Origin: Allobosea lathyri
GTDB lineage: Bacteria; Pseudomonadota; Alphaproteobacteria; Rhizobiales; Beijerinckiaceae
DNA length: 64,000 nucleotides
Direction of reading: 5' to 3'
Assembly (NCBI RefSeq): GCF_900108245.1
Contig: NZ_FNUY01000009.1
Span: 62,001 to 126,000, forward strand
Shown here: piece after piece, positions 43,298 to 52,443 of the stretch
Numbering within the stretch: the first letter of the stretch is position 1
Layout: each line of letters begins with the position of its first letter
The notes under the pieces: generated by a model
Told to the model about the DNA's origin: nothing
The model's database searches: none
The model's input: only the letters and a program-made list of their open reading frames with translations
Position numbers and translations under genes: made by a program

Positions 43298-43483
43298 CTA
43301 CCCCAGCGCCTCGCGCTGTGTTTGGAGGCTGTCCAGCAACGCCTGCTGCTCTTCCATCCTAGTGGCCACCCGTTCCTCAGCCGCATCGCCTGATGCAACG
43401 GCTGCCCGCTCCGTCAGCTCAGCGATGTTTCGGCGGGCGATTGCGATCCGGTTGTCGAGATCCTCGCGATCATGCTCGGGCAT
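43298..43483 (-). CDS. Small coiled-coil protein
   Basis: 61-residue all-helical protein (LDNRIAIARRNIAELTERAAVA, then RVATRMEEQQALLDSLQTQ) with heptad-like spacing and GGAGAAGTAA before ATG 43483. Such short coiled-coil proteins are frequent in Hyphomicrobiales; no function known. It converges with the helicase gene. Confidence 0.6.
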   Translation of the reverse strand: MPEHDREDLDNRIAIARRNIAELTERAAVASGDAAEERVATRMEEQQALLDSLQTQREALG

Positions 43484-43819
43484 TTACTTCTCCGTCCTTC
43501 TGACGCGGGCGACGATGAGCTAGTGCACCATCAGGCAGTGGCCTTTGCAAGGTGCTCCCCTGCTGCCAGGGGTTGGTTTAGCCCCAGCAGGCGCGCGTGC
43601 ACCGTATGCCACCCGGCCCTGATCACTGGAAGGAGCGCTCACGCTTCTTCACCGAAATGCCACCGCGATGGCTTCGCAGTGGGGCGCCCTGACTAGCGCT
43701 TTGCCCCGTCAGCTCGAACTGCTTGAGGTCGCATCATGACCGGTTCGAAGACATCGCCACTGCGAGGACGCGGCGCTGGTGCCGACAGTGTGGCGCGCCC
43801 ACCGACCATCAGCCTCTCT
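43484..43819. other. Intergenic region, no supported gene
   Basis: About 335 bases between the coiled-coil gene and the LysR remnant. Only short frames without ribosome binding sites or recognisable motifs. No promoter or terminator identified. Confidence 0.4.
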
Positions 43820-43950
43820 CAGGCCAGTGGTAAATTCGCGAGCAAGATCGATAAATGCTTTGAACGCGGCAGATGGGTTTTTTCGGCCAGGATAATAGAG
43901 ACAGAGCGGCGCCACGGGCTTCATCCAGTCCTCCAGAACACGGGTTAGCT
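43820..43950 (-). pseudogene. LysR-type regulator C-terminal remnant
   Basis: Minus-strand text [23 protein letters not shown], then [14 protein letters not shown], is the last strand and helix of a LysR effector-binding domain, where the chain normally ends. The upstream two-thirds of the gene are gone and the fragment abuts the methyltransferase remnant starting at 43961 on the other strand. Confidence 0.65.
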
Positions 43951-43960
43951 TGCGTCACGG

Positions 43961-44233
43961 CTGAAGCCCGGCGCTCCTCTCATTCTTGCCGGCAATCGCT
44001 TTGCCTATGCTGCCGAACCTCTGCTGCAGGCGGCCTGGGCAGAGCGCTGGCGCGTGCACGGTGCCAGGCCCGACGAAGTCGAGGCAAAGCGCGCCAAGAT
44101 TTTGCCGGGCGCCGATCCGCCTGCCTCGGAGAACGAGGTCGCTGCCTTGCTGGAGGCTGCCGGGATCGGGCCGCCAACACGGTACTTTTCCAGCCTGTTC
44201 TGGGGCGCCTGCCTGGCTCCGTATCGCGGCTGA
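43961..44233 (+). pseudogene. Class I SAM methyltransferase C-terminal remnant
   Basis: Ninety in-frame residues without a start: LKPGAPLILAGNRF, AWAERWRVHGARPDEVEAKRAK and LLEAAGIGPPTRYFSSLFW. These match the last third of type-11/12 methyltransferases, beginning exactly after the GxFD core would end. The SAM-binding motif is missing, so it cannot be active. It and the LysR remnant look like the two sides of one deletion or rearrangement joint. Confidence 0.65.
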
Positions 44234-44292
44234 CTGCGAGCCCGGGCGAAGTCAGCGCCAGAGCGGGATGACATCCCGCCCTGCCTTAGATC

Positions 44293-44396
44293 ATCGGACC
44301 GGATATCGTATCCAGTCCGATGACGAGCTAAGCATCTGTGATTGCATCGGCTTTGCCCCGAAAACCGCAATCCACTTTTCGGGCCGGTGCTTTAGC
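44293..44396. repeat. Rhizobiales-type intergenic palindromic element
   Basis: Two adjacent palindromes. At 44293-44321, 13-base arms with one mismatch (ATCGGACCGGATA) around a TCG loop. At 44345-44396, CCCGAAAA-CCGCAATCCAC-TTTTCGGG with the following GGTGCTTTAGCTC, a form I recognise from the short repeats scattered between genes of Rhizobiales. It follows the stop of the sugar-binding protein gene and may act as a processing site or terminator. Confidence 0.6.
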
Positions 44397-45405
44397 TCCC
44401 GGCGCCGACGCAGGTCGCGGCAGTCTGCGGCGTGCAGACATCTAGGCCGGTATAGGTGGGATCCTTCGGGGCGGGTTTGCCGTCCTTCATTTCCTTCAGG
44501 AAGAACATGGTCTTGTAGCCCATCTCGAAGGGGCGCTGACCGACTTGTCCCTTGGACAGGCCTGCCTTCAGGAGATCCATCTGGACGGGCAGCGTATCTG
44601 CGACGACCAGCGCAAGAGAACCGTCATCGATGCGGGCCTTATACTTCTCGGCGACCTTGCGATACGCTTGCGGGATGAATTGCGGGAAGCCGCCGGTCGG
44701 CACGAAGGCATCGAGCTTGGGGTTCTTGCCGAGCGTATCCTCCATCTGCTGCACCGATAGCGGGAAGTCGTCATTGGTATAGAGCGGGCAACCCGCGGCC
44801 TCGGTCCAGCCATGCTGGCCGGTGAGCTTGGCACCCGGCGCGGAGGCCGATTTCGCGCCGGCAAGCGTATCGCGAATCCCTTGCATGCGCTCGTTATGGT
44901 TTGCAGCCGCCGCACCACCCGACTGGATGCAGATCGTGCCACCCTTCGGCTTGATCTGCTGGACGAGCTTCGCGAGATTGACGCCGATGTCGTAGTTATA
45001 GGTACCGACATAGGCGGCGCGCAGGCCCTTGTCCTTCGCAAGCAGGTCGGAATCCCAGGTCAGAACCGGAATTCCCGCTTTCTTTGCGCCCTCGAGCGCC
45101 TTTCCCATCGCTGCCGCATTTGACGGCGAGACGGCGATGCCGTCGACCTTCTTGGCAATGAGATCGTTGATGACCTGGACCTGTTCATCGCCGCCGCCAT
45201 GCTCGCCGGGCCCGATATAAAGGCACTCGATCGCGCCATTGAGTTCCTTCTCGGCCTTCTTGCAGCCGTCGCGGGCCTGGTCGAAGAAGGGATTGTTCAT
45301 GTTCTTGGGCACCAGGGCGAAGACGTATTTCTTGCCCTGAGACTGGGCTTCTCCTCCAACGGCGAGCAGTGCGAGCGCGGCGACACCTAAAGTCAGCGTT
45401 TTCAT
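44392..45405 (-). CDS. Sugar ABC transporter substrate-binding protein (ribose/xylitol type)
   Basis: 337-residue periplasmic binding protein of the Peripla_BP_4 family. Signal peptide MKTLTLGVAALALLAVGGEA, then YVFALVPKNMNNPFFDQARDGCKKAEKEL, the standard opening of ribose/galactose-type receptors. Later motifs are VDGIAVSPSNAAAM near residue 90 and TWDSDLLAKD near 115. Six Cys are present, more than usual, including a CTPQTAATC pair at the end, suggesting a disulfide. It is the last gene of a leftward three-gene importer operon. Confidence 0.92.
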   Translation of the reverse strand: MKTLTLGVAALALLAVGGEAQSQGKKYVFALVPKNMNNPFFDQARDGCKKAEKELNGAIECLYIGPGEHGGGDEQVQVINDLIAKKVDGIAVSPSNAAAMGKALEGAKKAGIPVLTWDSDLLAKDKGLRAAYVGTYNYDIGVNLAKLVQQIKPKGGTICIQSGGAAAANHNERMQGIRDTLAGAKSASAPGAKLTGQHGWTEAAGCPLYTNDDFPLSVQQMEDTLGKNPKLDAFVPTGGFPQFIPQAYRKVAEKYKARIDDGSLALVVADTLPVQMDLLKAGLSKGQVGQRPFEMGYKTMFFLKEMKDGKPAPKDPTYTGLDVCTPQTAATCVGAGS

Positions 45406-45444
45406 GAGCCTCTCCTCCTGGTGGTTATTGTCGTCCGGTCTTCC

Positions 45445-46470
45445 TCATGCCGAACCCTTGCCGCGGATCCGCTGCAGCAGAACCGCCAATACGATGAACA
45501 GGCCGACGAAGGCGCCCTGCCAGTTGGAATCGACCCCGGCCATGAGCAGGGAATTGCGGATCACCTCGATCAGCGCAGCCCCGATCACGGCGCCGTAGGC
45601 TCCGCCCTGGCCACCCATCAGATCGGCGCCGCCGATCACGGTCGAAGCGATCACCCGCAATTCGTAGCCCTGTCCGAGCGCATTGATGGCGGAGCCTTGC
45701 CAGCCGACGATGAGAACGGAGCTCAGGGCGGCGGTCAGGCCTGAGACGATATAGGCCTGCAGCTTGATCCGCCGGACCGGCACGCCGGTCAGGCGGGCGG
45801 CGTTCTCATTGCTGCCGATGGCATAGAGATAATTGCCCCAGCCGGTGAAGTTCAGGATGATGCTGAAGATGATGGCCAGCGCGAGCAGCACCCAGACCGG
45901 GTTGGCAATGCCGAAGATGGCCCCGCCGCCGATGGCGTTGAAGGTGTCTCCCCAAGGGCCGAATTCGTAGATCATCTTGTTTTCGGACAGGACGATGGCA
46001 AGCGATCGGGCGCCCGACAGCATGCCGAGCGTGACGACGAAGGCCGGCAGGCCGACATAGGAAATCAGCACGCCGTTCACGACCCCGACCGCCGCGCCGG
46101 TGAGAAGGCCGGCGAGGATCGCGAGCAGCCAATGCCCCTCGGCCTGGAGGACGAGTCCGCTGACGACGCCGGCGAGCCCCATGATCGACCCGACCGATAA
46201 ATCGATGCCGCCGGTGAGGATAACGGCCGTCATGCCGATCGCCATGATGCCGATGAAGGCGAAGTTCCGCGTGATGTTGAAGAAGTTGTCGGCCGAGGCG
46301 AACGCGTCCGGTTGATCCCATGTCATCACGAGGATCATGGCGATCAGAGCGATCGTCACCCAGAACGGCTGGCTCGCGAGCAGCTTCTGCAGGAGGCTCC
46401 GCTCCCGCAGGCCCGTGACGTCCTCGATGGCGACACTGCTCGGGATCGGGCGGAATGTGTCGCTCGACAT
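45445..46470 (-). CDS. Sugar ABC transporter permease (RbsC type)
   Basis: 341-residue inner-membrane protein of the BPD_transp_2 family with 8-10 helices. Typical motifs are ILTGGIDLSVGSIMGLAGV near residue 88, LPAFVVTLGMLSGARSLA near 145, and RRIKLQAYIVSGLTAALSS near 240, followed by GSAINALGQGYELRVIASTVIGGADLMGGQG. ATG 46470 has AGGAG at good spacing; an upstream ATG at 46491 would overlap the ATPase stop as TGATG. Confidence 0.93.
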   Translation of the reverse strand: MSSDTFRPIPSSVAIEDVTGLRERSLLQKLLASQPFWVTIALIAMILVMTWDQPDAFASADNFFNITRNFAFIGIMAIGMTAVILTGGIDLSVGSIMGLAGVVSGLVLQAEGHWLLAILAGLLTGAAVGVVNGVLISYVGLPAFVVTLGMLSGARSLAIVLSENKMIYEFGPWGDTFNAIGGGAIFGIANPVWVLLALAIIFSIILNFTGWGNYLYAIGSNENAARLTGVPVRRIKLQAYIVSGLTAALSSVLIVGWQGSAINALGQGYELRVIASTVIGGADLMGGQGGAYGAVIGAALIEVIRNSLLMAGVDSNWQGAFVGLFIVLAVLLQRIRGKGSA

Positions 46471-46490
46471 GGAGGGCTCCTTGCGCAGCA

Positions 46491-47231
46491 TCAGGCGGCC
46501 TGAATGGCGCCGGTGATCAGTCCGGTCACCTCTTCAGGAGAACTCGACGCAATCGCCTTGTCCGCGACCTTGCGTCCTCGCCTCATCACGACCACCCGGT
46601 CACAGACGGAAAACACGTCCGGCATGCGGTGACTGATGAGGACGACGGCGATGCCGCGATCCTTGAGCCGGTGGATCAGGTCCAGCACCTCGGCGACCTG
46701 GCGAACGCTGATCGCCGCCGTCGGCTCGTCCATCAGCACCATCTTCGCATTGGCAAGGCGTGTCCGCGCGATCGCCACAGCCTGGCGCTGGCCGCCGGAC
46801 ATCAGTTTCACGAGATCGCGGGGGCGGGTCTCCGACTTCAGTTCCTTGAACAGTTCTGCGGCGCGGGCGTACATCGCCTTGTAGTCAAGGATGACCAGCG
46901 GACCGATGCGGCGTTTCAATTCGCGCCCGAGGAAGACATTGGCGGCCGCAGTCAGATTATCACAGAGGGCGAGGTCCTGATAGACGACCTCGATCCCGTC
47001 AGTCCGGGCGTCGACCGGCCTGCGAAAGTGCTTGACGATGCCATCAAGGCGAAGCTCTCCCTCGGAGGGAAGAAAATTGCCGGCGACAATCTTCACCAAG
47101 GTCGATTTGCCGGCACCATTGTCGCCCATCAGGCCGACGACCTCGCCGGCATCGATCGCCAGGTCGATGCCCTTGAGAGCTTCGATCGCGCCGAAATGCT
47201 TTGAGATGCCCTGAAGCTCCAGAAGCGGCAT
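46491..47231 (-). CDS. Sugar ABC transporter ATP-binding protein (single-domain RbsA type)
   Basis: 246-residue ATPase. Walker A GDNGAGKSTLVKI near residue 38, Q-loop YQDLALCDNLTA near 85, signature MSGGQRQAVAIAR near 143, Walker B MVLMDEPTAAIS near 163 and switch His in LISHRMPD near 195. It corresponds to one half of the double-domain RbsA/XylG ATPases, as in many alphaproteobacterial importers (FrcA-like). First gene of the operon; its promoter should lie in the AT-rich stretch 47330-47460. Confidence 0.93.
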   Translation of the reverse strand: MPLLELQGISKHFGAIEALKGIDLAIDAGEVVGLMGDNGAGKSTLVKIVAGNFLPSEGELRLDGIVKHFRRPVDARTDGIEVVYQDLALCDNLTAAANVFLGRELKRRIGPLVILDYKAMYARAAELFKELKSETRPRDLVKLMSGGQRQAVAIARTRLANAKMVLMDEPTAAISVRQVAEVLDLIHRLKDRGIAVVLISHRMPDVFSVCDRVVVMRRGRKVADKAIASSSPEEVTGLITGAIQAA

Positions 47232-48012
47232 GAGTCGATTCCACCCTTGTTTCGAGGCGTGCCTCTGCTACGGGCACTGGCTCAAGCTGCAGTCACTCAA
47301 GTCCTTCGTTTCAGCTGCTGCAATTTATGATGGTCAAAATTCCACCAAAGACAGATATTATGTATCGATAAGGAATTTAAAACTTGATGATGCGTCGAAG
47401 GTCAGTGATCGGCGTGTCATTGCAACAGTTTAATTCGAAAATTGATTGCTTTTCTGGGCCGATGCCGAATTCGCGGGTCCGAATACTCGATAGAGGTGGA
47501 TGTCGGCGCATCGCGCTGATCGCGCAGAGTTCCGCCTGCGCCGCTATTGTCATAAGCGCGCCAACGAGGACGTCTGCCGTGCCCCATGCCCATTTCCTCG
47601 AAACGCGTTCTCGGCGGAAGGCTCCGAACACGATCCTACGCTCAATAGACGGCTTCGTCATTCACGCGCGGCCGCCCTCCCGATCTTTGGTTCATCCTCG
47701 CGGAGAGCGTCGGATTCCCGGTCGAGCCGGACCCGGGTTTGGAGCTGGTCGTCATCGTCGCGACAGCCCTTCGTCGGGCCATTCCGCGGGGTAGGGGGCG
47801 CGCGCAGATTGAAGGTTATATGTGCTCATGCGCTGGCAGAAGCCGGAAGAATCTGGCGCAGGCCGAGATCGCGGCAGGCATGAGCTTTGGAGCCGGAGCC
47901 GTTGTCGGTCATGACGCGCGACGGTGACGCCGATAGGCGCGCTTGCCGCCACGGTCGAGGTGGTCCGGCAGTTAATCGCGAGGATCATCGCTGGAGCGCG
48001 GGAGGAGAACGT
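47232..48012. other. Regulatory/intergenic region with an AT-rich block
   Basis: About 780 bases. The part at 47330-47460 is clearly more AT-rich than its surroundings and is the likely promoter/operator zone of the leftward sugar importer. A plus-strand frame at 47690-47927 (ILAESVGFPVEPDPGLELVV) looks like a protein fragment, but I cannot name it and it lacks a start signal. Confidence 0.45.
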
Positions 48013-48941
48013 GTGAGCGACCATCTCCTGCTCGTCACACTGCTGGCGATCGGCCCGATCTTGCTTACCGAGGGCTTGCTCGCTCGCTACGAGCTAATGC
48101 TCTATACCATCGGCCGGCGCGCACCTGCCGCCACGCTCCCGTCGGAAGTGCCCTACGCCCGAGGCGCCGATCCAGAGCGGCCGCCAGACGCCTACGTGGT
48201 CTACCTAGACGGGATCGGCAAGCGCCGCTTCACCGACACGCGCGACGGCGGCCAACTCGTTAAGGCCCTCATCGCCGATGCACCTGAGCTGCGCGTGCTG
48301 GGGCAGATCCAGCCCTATTCGCCATTGGCGGCGCCGCTCATGGGGCGTCCCGTGTGGGATTGGCTCCGGCGGCACGCGGGCATTACGCTGTTCCTGCATA
48401 ACGTCATGCAGACCTTTATGGCTGCCGACCGACGGTACCGCCCGCTCTACAATCGGGCGGTGGGGTCGCAAATCGCCGACCAACTCCAGCTTGCGGGCTA
48501 CGAACCCACCAGCGGCATGCCAGTCGTCCTGCTCTGCTACAGCGGTGGTGCCCAAGTGGCCACCGGCGCGGTCGAGGAGCTTTTCCACCAGCTTCGCGCT
48601 CACTGTGGCTAATCACGCTCGGTGGTTTCCACAACGGAGCCAACGACCTCACGCATGCGCTCCACCTTTACCGGCTCACCAGCGCGAACGACTGGATCGA
48701 GCGGGTGGGCATAGGAATCTTCGTCCAGCGCTGGCGCTTATGGCGACGCAGCGGCTGGAACCGGGCGCTGGACGCCGGGAAGGTCACGGTACACTCGCTC
48801 GCCCTGGCAACCCACATCGGGCCGCAGAGCTACATCAGCCCGACGGCGCTTAGCGACGGGCGAAGTTATCTTGAGCGCACCACCGCGACTGTTATCGAGA
48901 TTATCCGGCGCGACTGCACAACGAAAATGCTCGGGAGATGA
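48013..48941 (+). pseudogene. Membrane-anchored alpha/beta-hydrolase-like gene with a frameshift
   Basis: GTG 48013 is preceded by GGAGGAG. The first frame gives one membrane helix (LLLVTLLAIGPILLTEGLL), PDAYVVYLDGIGKRRF near residue 60, and a GXSXG-like elbow LLCYSGGAQVATGAVEEL near 178, then stops at 48610. A neighbouring frame continues at once as LITLGGFHNGANDLTHALHLYRL and ends at 48941 after HSLALATHIGPQSYI. One indel near 48600 would restore about 308 residues. The family is not firmly recognised; the lipase/thioesterase-like elbow is the only functional hint. Confidence 0.55.
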
Positions 48942-49106
48942 GCGAGGGATTGAGACTGTTACCTTGCCGGGCGAGAGCTTATGCGCGATCTGGATCACCG
49001 AATAATGTCGCTCAACTACGCCCTGCGGGACGGACAGTCTTCGCGTCTCGCTGTAGGCCAAATCGGGATGCCCGAAAGGGGATGCCGAAAGCGTCAGCTA
49101 TGGGCC

Positions 49107-50675
49107 GAGGCTGTGTGAAAACGCGCTATTGAGTTAGACTCCTGACGTTGCAGTCGGGAGGTGGGATTTGAGCCGCTTCGTCCAAGGTTCTGACCGGCGC
49201 CAGCCGACGCTGCTTCCTGATTGTCTTGACGACTATGTGGCCGATGAGAACCCGGTGCGGGTGGTCGATGTCTTCGTCGATGAACTGGAGCTGGGGGCGT
49301 TGGGCTTCGAGGGCGTGACGCCGGCGGTGACGGGGCGGCCAGCCTACCATCCGGCGACGCTGCTGAAGCTCTACGTCTACGGCTACCTGAACAAGGTCCA
49401 GTCCAGCCGCCGCTTGGAGCGCGAGGCTCAGCGGAATGTCGAGCTGATGTGGCTGACCGGCCGACTGGCGCCTGACCATAAGACGATCGCCGACTTCCGG
49501 AAGGACAATGGCTCGGCCATCCAGGCCGCTTGCGCGCAGTTCGTGGTGCTGTGCCGTCAGATCGGCCTGTTCGGGAGCGCCCTGGTCGCGATTGACGGCA
49601 GCAAGTTCAAGGCGGTGAACAGCCGCGACAAGAACTTCACGGCCTACAAGCTCCAGAAGCGTCTGGAGCAAGTCGCCGAGCACATCGCCGGCTACCTGCG
49701 CGACCTCGACACGGCCGACCGCCAGGAAGGCGAGGCCGCCACGGCGCGTTCGGAACGGCTGACGGAGAAGGTCGAGCGGCTACGCGAGCAGATGAAGTTG
49801 CTTCAGGCGATGGAGGCACGGGTCGAAGCGGCACCGGACGGACAGGTCTCGCTGACCGATCCGGACGCTCGCTCGATGGCCACCAGCGGGCGCGGCAGCG
49901 GGATCGTCGGCTACAATGTCCAGTCTGCGGTGGAGGCCGCGCATCACCTGATTGTCGCTCACGACGTGGTGATGACCGGCAGCGATCGCGAACAGCTCGC
50001 AACCATGGCCGCCAAGGCCAAGGACGCCATGGGCGTGGAAAAGCTCGATGCGCTGGCCGACCGCGGTTACTTCTCCGGCGAGGAGATCCGTTCCTGCGAG
50101 GCCTTGGGCGTGACGCCCTATCTGCCCAAGCCGCTGACCTCCGGCGCCAAGGCGGAGGGCCGGTTCGGCAAGCAGGACTTCGTCTATCTGCCCGAGCAGG
50201 ATGTCTATCGCTGCCCATCCGGCGCGCTGCTGCCGCGCCATATGACCACGGTCGAGCGGGGCATGACGCTCCACCGCTACTGGGATCGTGCCAGTTGCCA
50301 GGCCTGCGCCCTCAAGGCTCAGTGCACACCCAGCGTCGAGCGGCGGGTGACCCGCTGGGAGCACGAGGCTCTCATCGACGCCCTTCAGCAGCGGATGGAC
50401 CTGACGCCCGGCGCCATGCGCCTGCGAAGGCGGCTCGTCGAACACCCCTTCGGCACGATCAAGGCCTGGATGGGGGCCACACACTTCCTGACGAAGCGCC
50501 TGCCCAACGTGAAGACCGAGATCGGCCTTAACGTCCTGGCCTACAACCTCAAGCGCGTCATCGCCATCATCGGCACCCGGCCGCTGATCGAAGCGATCCG
50601 CGCCTAAACCCTATCGCGTCACGCGTTCAAGCCGCTCGCCGCTCAAACGCCGTCAGCGCGTTTGCACACAGTCTC
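49107..50675 (+). mobile_element. IS1182-type insertion sequence, intact
   Basis: About 1.57 kb bounded by inverted repeats: left GAGGCTGTGTGAAAACGCGCT (49107-49127; shown for its first 20 bases GAGGCTGTGTGAAAACGCGC) and right at 50655-50675, with two mismatches over 21 positions. One transposase gene fills it. No clear short target duplication was found at the flanks (GGGCC on the left, GACCA on the right). It lies between the frameshifted hydrolase and the general-stress gene. Confidence 0.85.
49168..50607 (+). CDS. IS1182-family transposase
   Basis: 479-residue DDE transposase. The N-terminal DUF772 domain reads VDELELGALGFEGVTPAV, GRPAYHPATLLKLYVYGYLN and SSRRLEREAQRNVELMWL; the first catalytic Asp is in VAIDGSKFKAVNS near residue 135, the second in DALADRGYFSGEEI near 298, and the C-terminal DDE_Tnp_1-6 region has the RRLVEHPFGTIKAWMG Glu near 430. 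A Cys-rich finger (CQACALKAQC) sits near 380. Initiation at TTG 49168 is likely, as the sequence aligns with family N-termini from that codon. The gene is intact. Confidence 0.93.
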   Translation: MSRFVQGSDRRQPTLLPDCLDDYVADENPVRVVDVFVDELELGALGFEGVTPAVTGRPAYHPATLLKLYVYGYLNKVQSSRRLEREAQRNVELMWLTGRLAPDHKTIADFRKDNGSAIQAACAQFVVLCRQIGLFGSALVAIDGSKFKAVNSRDKNFTAYKLQKRLEQVAEHIAGYLRDLDTADRQEGEAATARSERLTEKVERLREQMKLLQAMEARVEAAPDGQVSLTDPDARSMATSGRGSGIVGYNVQSAVEAAHHLIVAHDVVMTGSDREQLATMAAKAKDAMGVEKLDALADRGYFSGEEIRSCEALGVTPYLPKPLTSGAKAEGRFGKQDFVYLPEQDVYRCPSGALLPRHMTTVERGMTLHRYWDRASCQACALKAQCTPSVERRVTRWEHEALIDALQQRMDLTPGAMRLRRRLVEHPFGTIKAWMGATHFLTKRLPNVKTEIGLNVLAYNLKRVIAIIGTRPLIEAIRA

Positions 50676-51288
50676 GACCAGATTCGGAAGCTTCCTGCTC
50701 AAGATCAATGAGTTCCTGAGCGCAGGAGGGGAGGGCGGGCCGGCGGGAACCGAAGGCAAGCTTTTGGTGCCAAGCGGCACCATTCACACTCGCAAGAAAT
50801 TCACCGACGACGCTGCGCAATAAATAACTGGCGACGCTGCGAAGTCCCGGAACTACTCAGATTGCTCGCTGCCGGCTTTCGCGTTCGATTCTGTTTTGGA
50901 GGACGAGCGACGCCCGGTGGTGCCGGGCGTCGTCCAGAACTCGACCTACAATCGCGGCAACAATATGCCTCGCTCTTCATCGAGCAAACTGCCAAGCTCG
51001 AAAACCGCCGCCGGGTGCACTGACAACAGGGGCGGCGGCCGCGTCGTTCCCAAGTTTCGTATTGGAACGGCTCCGCGGTGCCGAGGGTGCCGAAATACGC
51101 GACTTGAATGCGGCTTCGCTAACGGAGGCCGTAAAGTAACACATTCCTCTACACTCAGATCAATCCCGACGCCGAATAGCCTGAATCCGATGAGGCGCCC
51201 ACCATCGACGGGCCGGTCACGACGCAGCGGTAGATCCGCGAGACAACCTGAAATGTGAGGGTACTTGGGGCGGCGGCTGCTTCTTTTC
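50676..51288. other. Intergenic region beyond the insertion sequence
   Basis: About 610 bases with no supported gene. It contains a perfect inverted repeat of 10-base arms (CGACGCCCGG / CCGGGCGTCG, 50908-50932) with a TGGTG loop and no T-tail. Short frames nearby have no recognised motif. Confidence 0.45.
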
Positions 51289-51313
51289 GGAACCGCGCGA
51301 TCGGCCAGTCGTT
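51289..51313 (+). promoter_or_regulatory. EcfG-type general stress promoter (PPOX-fold stress protein)
   Basis: GGAAC at 51289-51293, 16-base spacer, CGTT at 51310-51313, 31 bases before ATG 51344. Perfect consensus match. Confidence 0.7.
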
Positions 51314-51343
51314 CCTTGCGCATTGAAGTCCGAGGAGGAACCA

Positions 51344-51829
51344 ATGCCGACACCAGCCGAACTTGAGGCGAAGCTCTGGAAAACGTTGAAGTCCGACATG
51401 ACCGTGATGTTGGGCCTTTCAAAATCCGAACGAGGTCACACGCGCCCGATGACCGCGCAAATCGAAGGGGAGCACGGGCCGATATGGTTTTTCGCCTCGC
51501 GCGACACCGAGATCGTCAAGGCGCTTAGCCAAGGCAAGCCCGCAGCCTTCAGCTTGGTGTCGAAAGGACACGATCTGTTCGCATCGGTCGAAGGAAAACT
51601 ATCTGTCGATATGGATAGGGAGGTGATCGCCCGGCTTTGGAACGGCTTCATCGCAGCCTGGTTCGAACAGGGCGAGGACGATCCCAACCTCGCCTTGCTG
51701 CGATTCGATCCCGAGCATGCGGAAATCTGGGAGAATGCCAACAACCTCCTGGCCAGCATCAAGATACTGTTCGGGGTCGATCCCAAGCAGGACTACAAGG
51801 ACAACGTCGCCGAGGTCAGCTTTAGTTGA
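51344..51829 (+). CDS. General stress protein, pyridoxamine-phosphate-oxidase fold
   Basis: 161-residue protein of the general-stress-protein-26 (YdaG/COG3871) group of split-barrel flavin-binding proteins. Marks include an N-terminal helix (PAELEAKLWKTLKSDMTVML), PMTAQIEGEHGPIWFFASRDT near residue 35, the KPAAFSLVSKGHDLFASVEG strand pair near 65 and PNLALLRFDPEHAEIWE near 115. GAGGAGGAA precedes ATG 51344. It probably binds FMN or a similar cofactor; the exact role in stress is not known. The perfect stress promoter upstream agrees with the family. Confidence 0.9.
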   Translation: MPTPAELEAKLWKTLKSDMTVMLGLSKSERGHTRPMTAQIEGEHGPIWFFASRDTEIVKALSQGKPAAFSLVSKGHDLFASVEGKLSVDMDREVIARLWNGFIAAWFEQGEDDPNLALLRFDPEHAEIWENANNLLASIKILFGVDPKQDYKDNVAEVSFS

Positions 51830-51899
51830 CGGGACTAGTCACTATGGAGTCGTGATTTGAAGCCTGCCAGGGAGACCTGGCAGGGTTATCTTGTCCGCA

Positions 51900-52440
51900 A
51901 ATGTGTCAAGCGAGTGTGCGCACTTTTCGGCTCGCGCTCCCATTGACGTGTGCGGCCGGGTCTTCCTGCAGTGGCTGACCGGGCGATCTTATGGTGAGGC
52001 CCAGCGCGTCTGCCGCGAGAGCGGTATGAAGGTGGGGCTAATTGCCGACCTCGCCATCGGAATGGATGGAGGCAGTCATGGATGGAGTCGCCAGCATGAA
52101 GTGCTCGGTGGTCTCAGCATCGGGGCTCCGCCAGACTACTATTCCGCGGAGGGGCAAAGCTGGGGTTTGACCACCTTGTCGATGGCCAGCGCACTGCACC
52201 GAACACCCTGCCTGTCGTCGATGCCGCAATACGCTTCATCGCCAAGGCGCCATGCACTCTCAAATTGCTATCCATCGAGGATGCGCTGGGCATCGAGGCC
52301 CACCGAACGTTCCTGGCACCACGACTGAAAAGCCAAACTGGCGCCACCGTCTTGACGGCGACGCTGGAACTCTGTTGGACGACGAGGCGGTTCGCCATCG
52401 GCTTGGTCACCTTGCGCCCCCGCGAAGTCCTGAAAAATGA
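51900..52440 (+). pseudogene. malQ: 4-alpha-glucanotransferase (amylomaltase) remnant
   Basis: The first part reads QWLTGRSYGEAQRVCRESG, then MKVGLIADLAIGMDGGSHGWSRQ and LGGLSIGAPPDYYSAEGQSWGLTTLS, the GH77 region just before the catalytic Asp. It then jumps, with frame slips, to the very C-terminus: DAAIRFIAKAPCTLKLLSIEDALG and PNVPGTTTEKPNWRHRL. About 300 residues of the middle, with the catalytic centre, are missing. It ends four bases from the stop of treY on the other strand. Confidence 0.7.
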
Positions 52441-52443
52441 GTC

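Noticed and set aside
50908..50932. Perfect 10-base inverted repeat as a terminator
   Set aside because: No T-tract on either strand and no gene ending next to it; kept only as a note in the intergenic entry.
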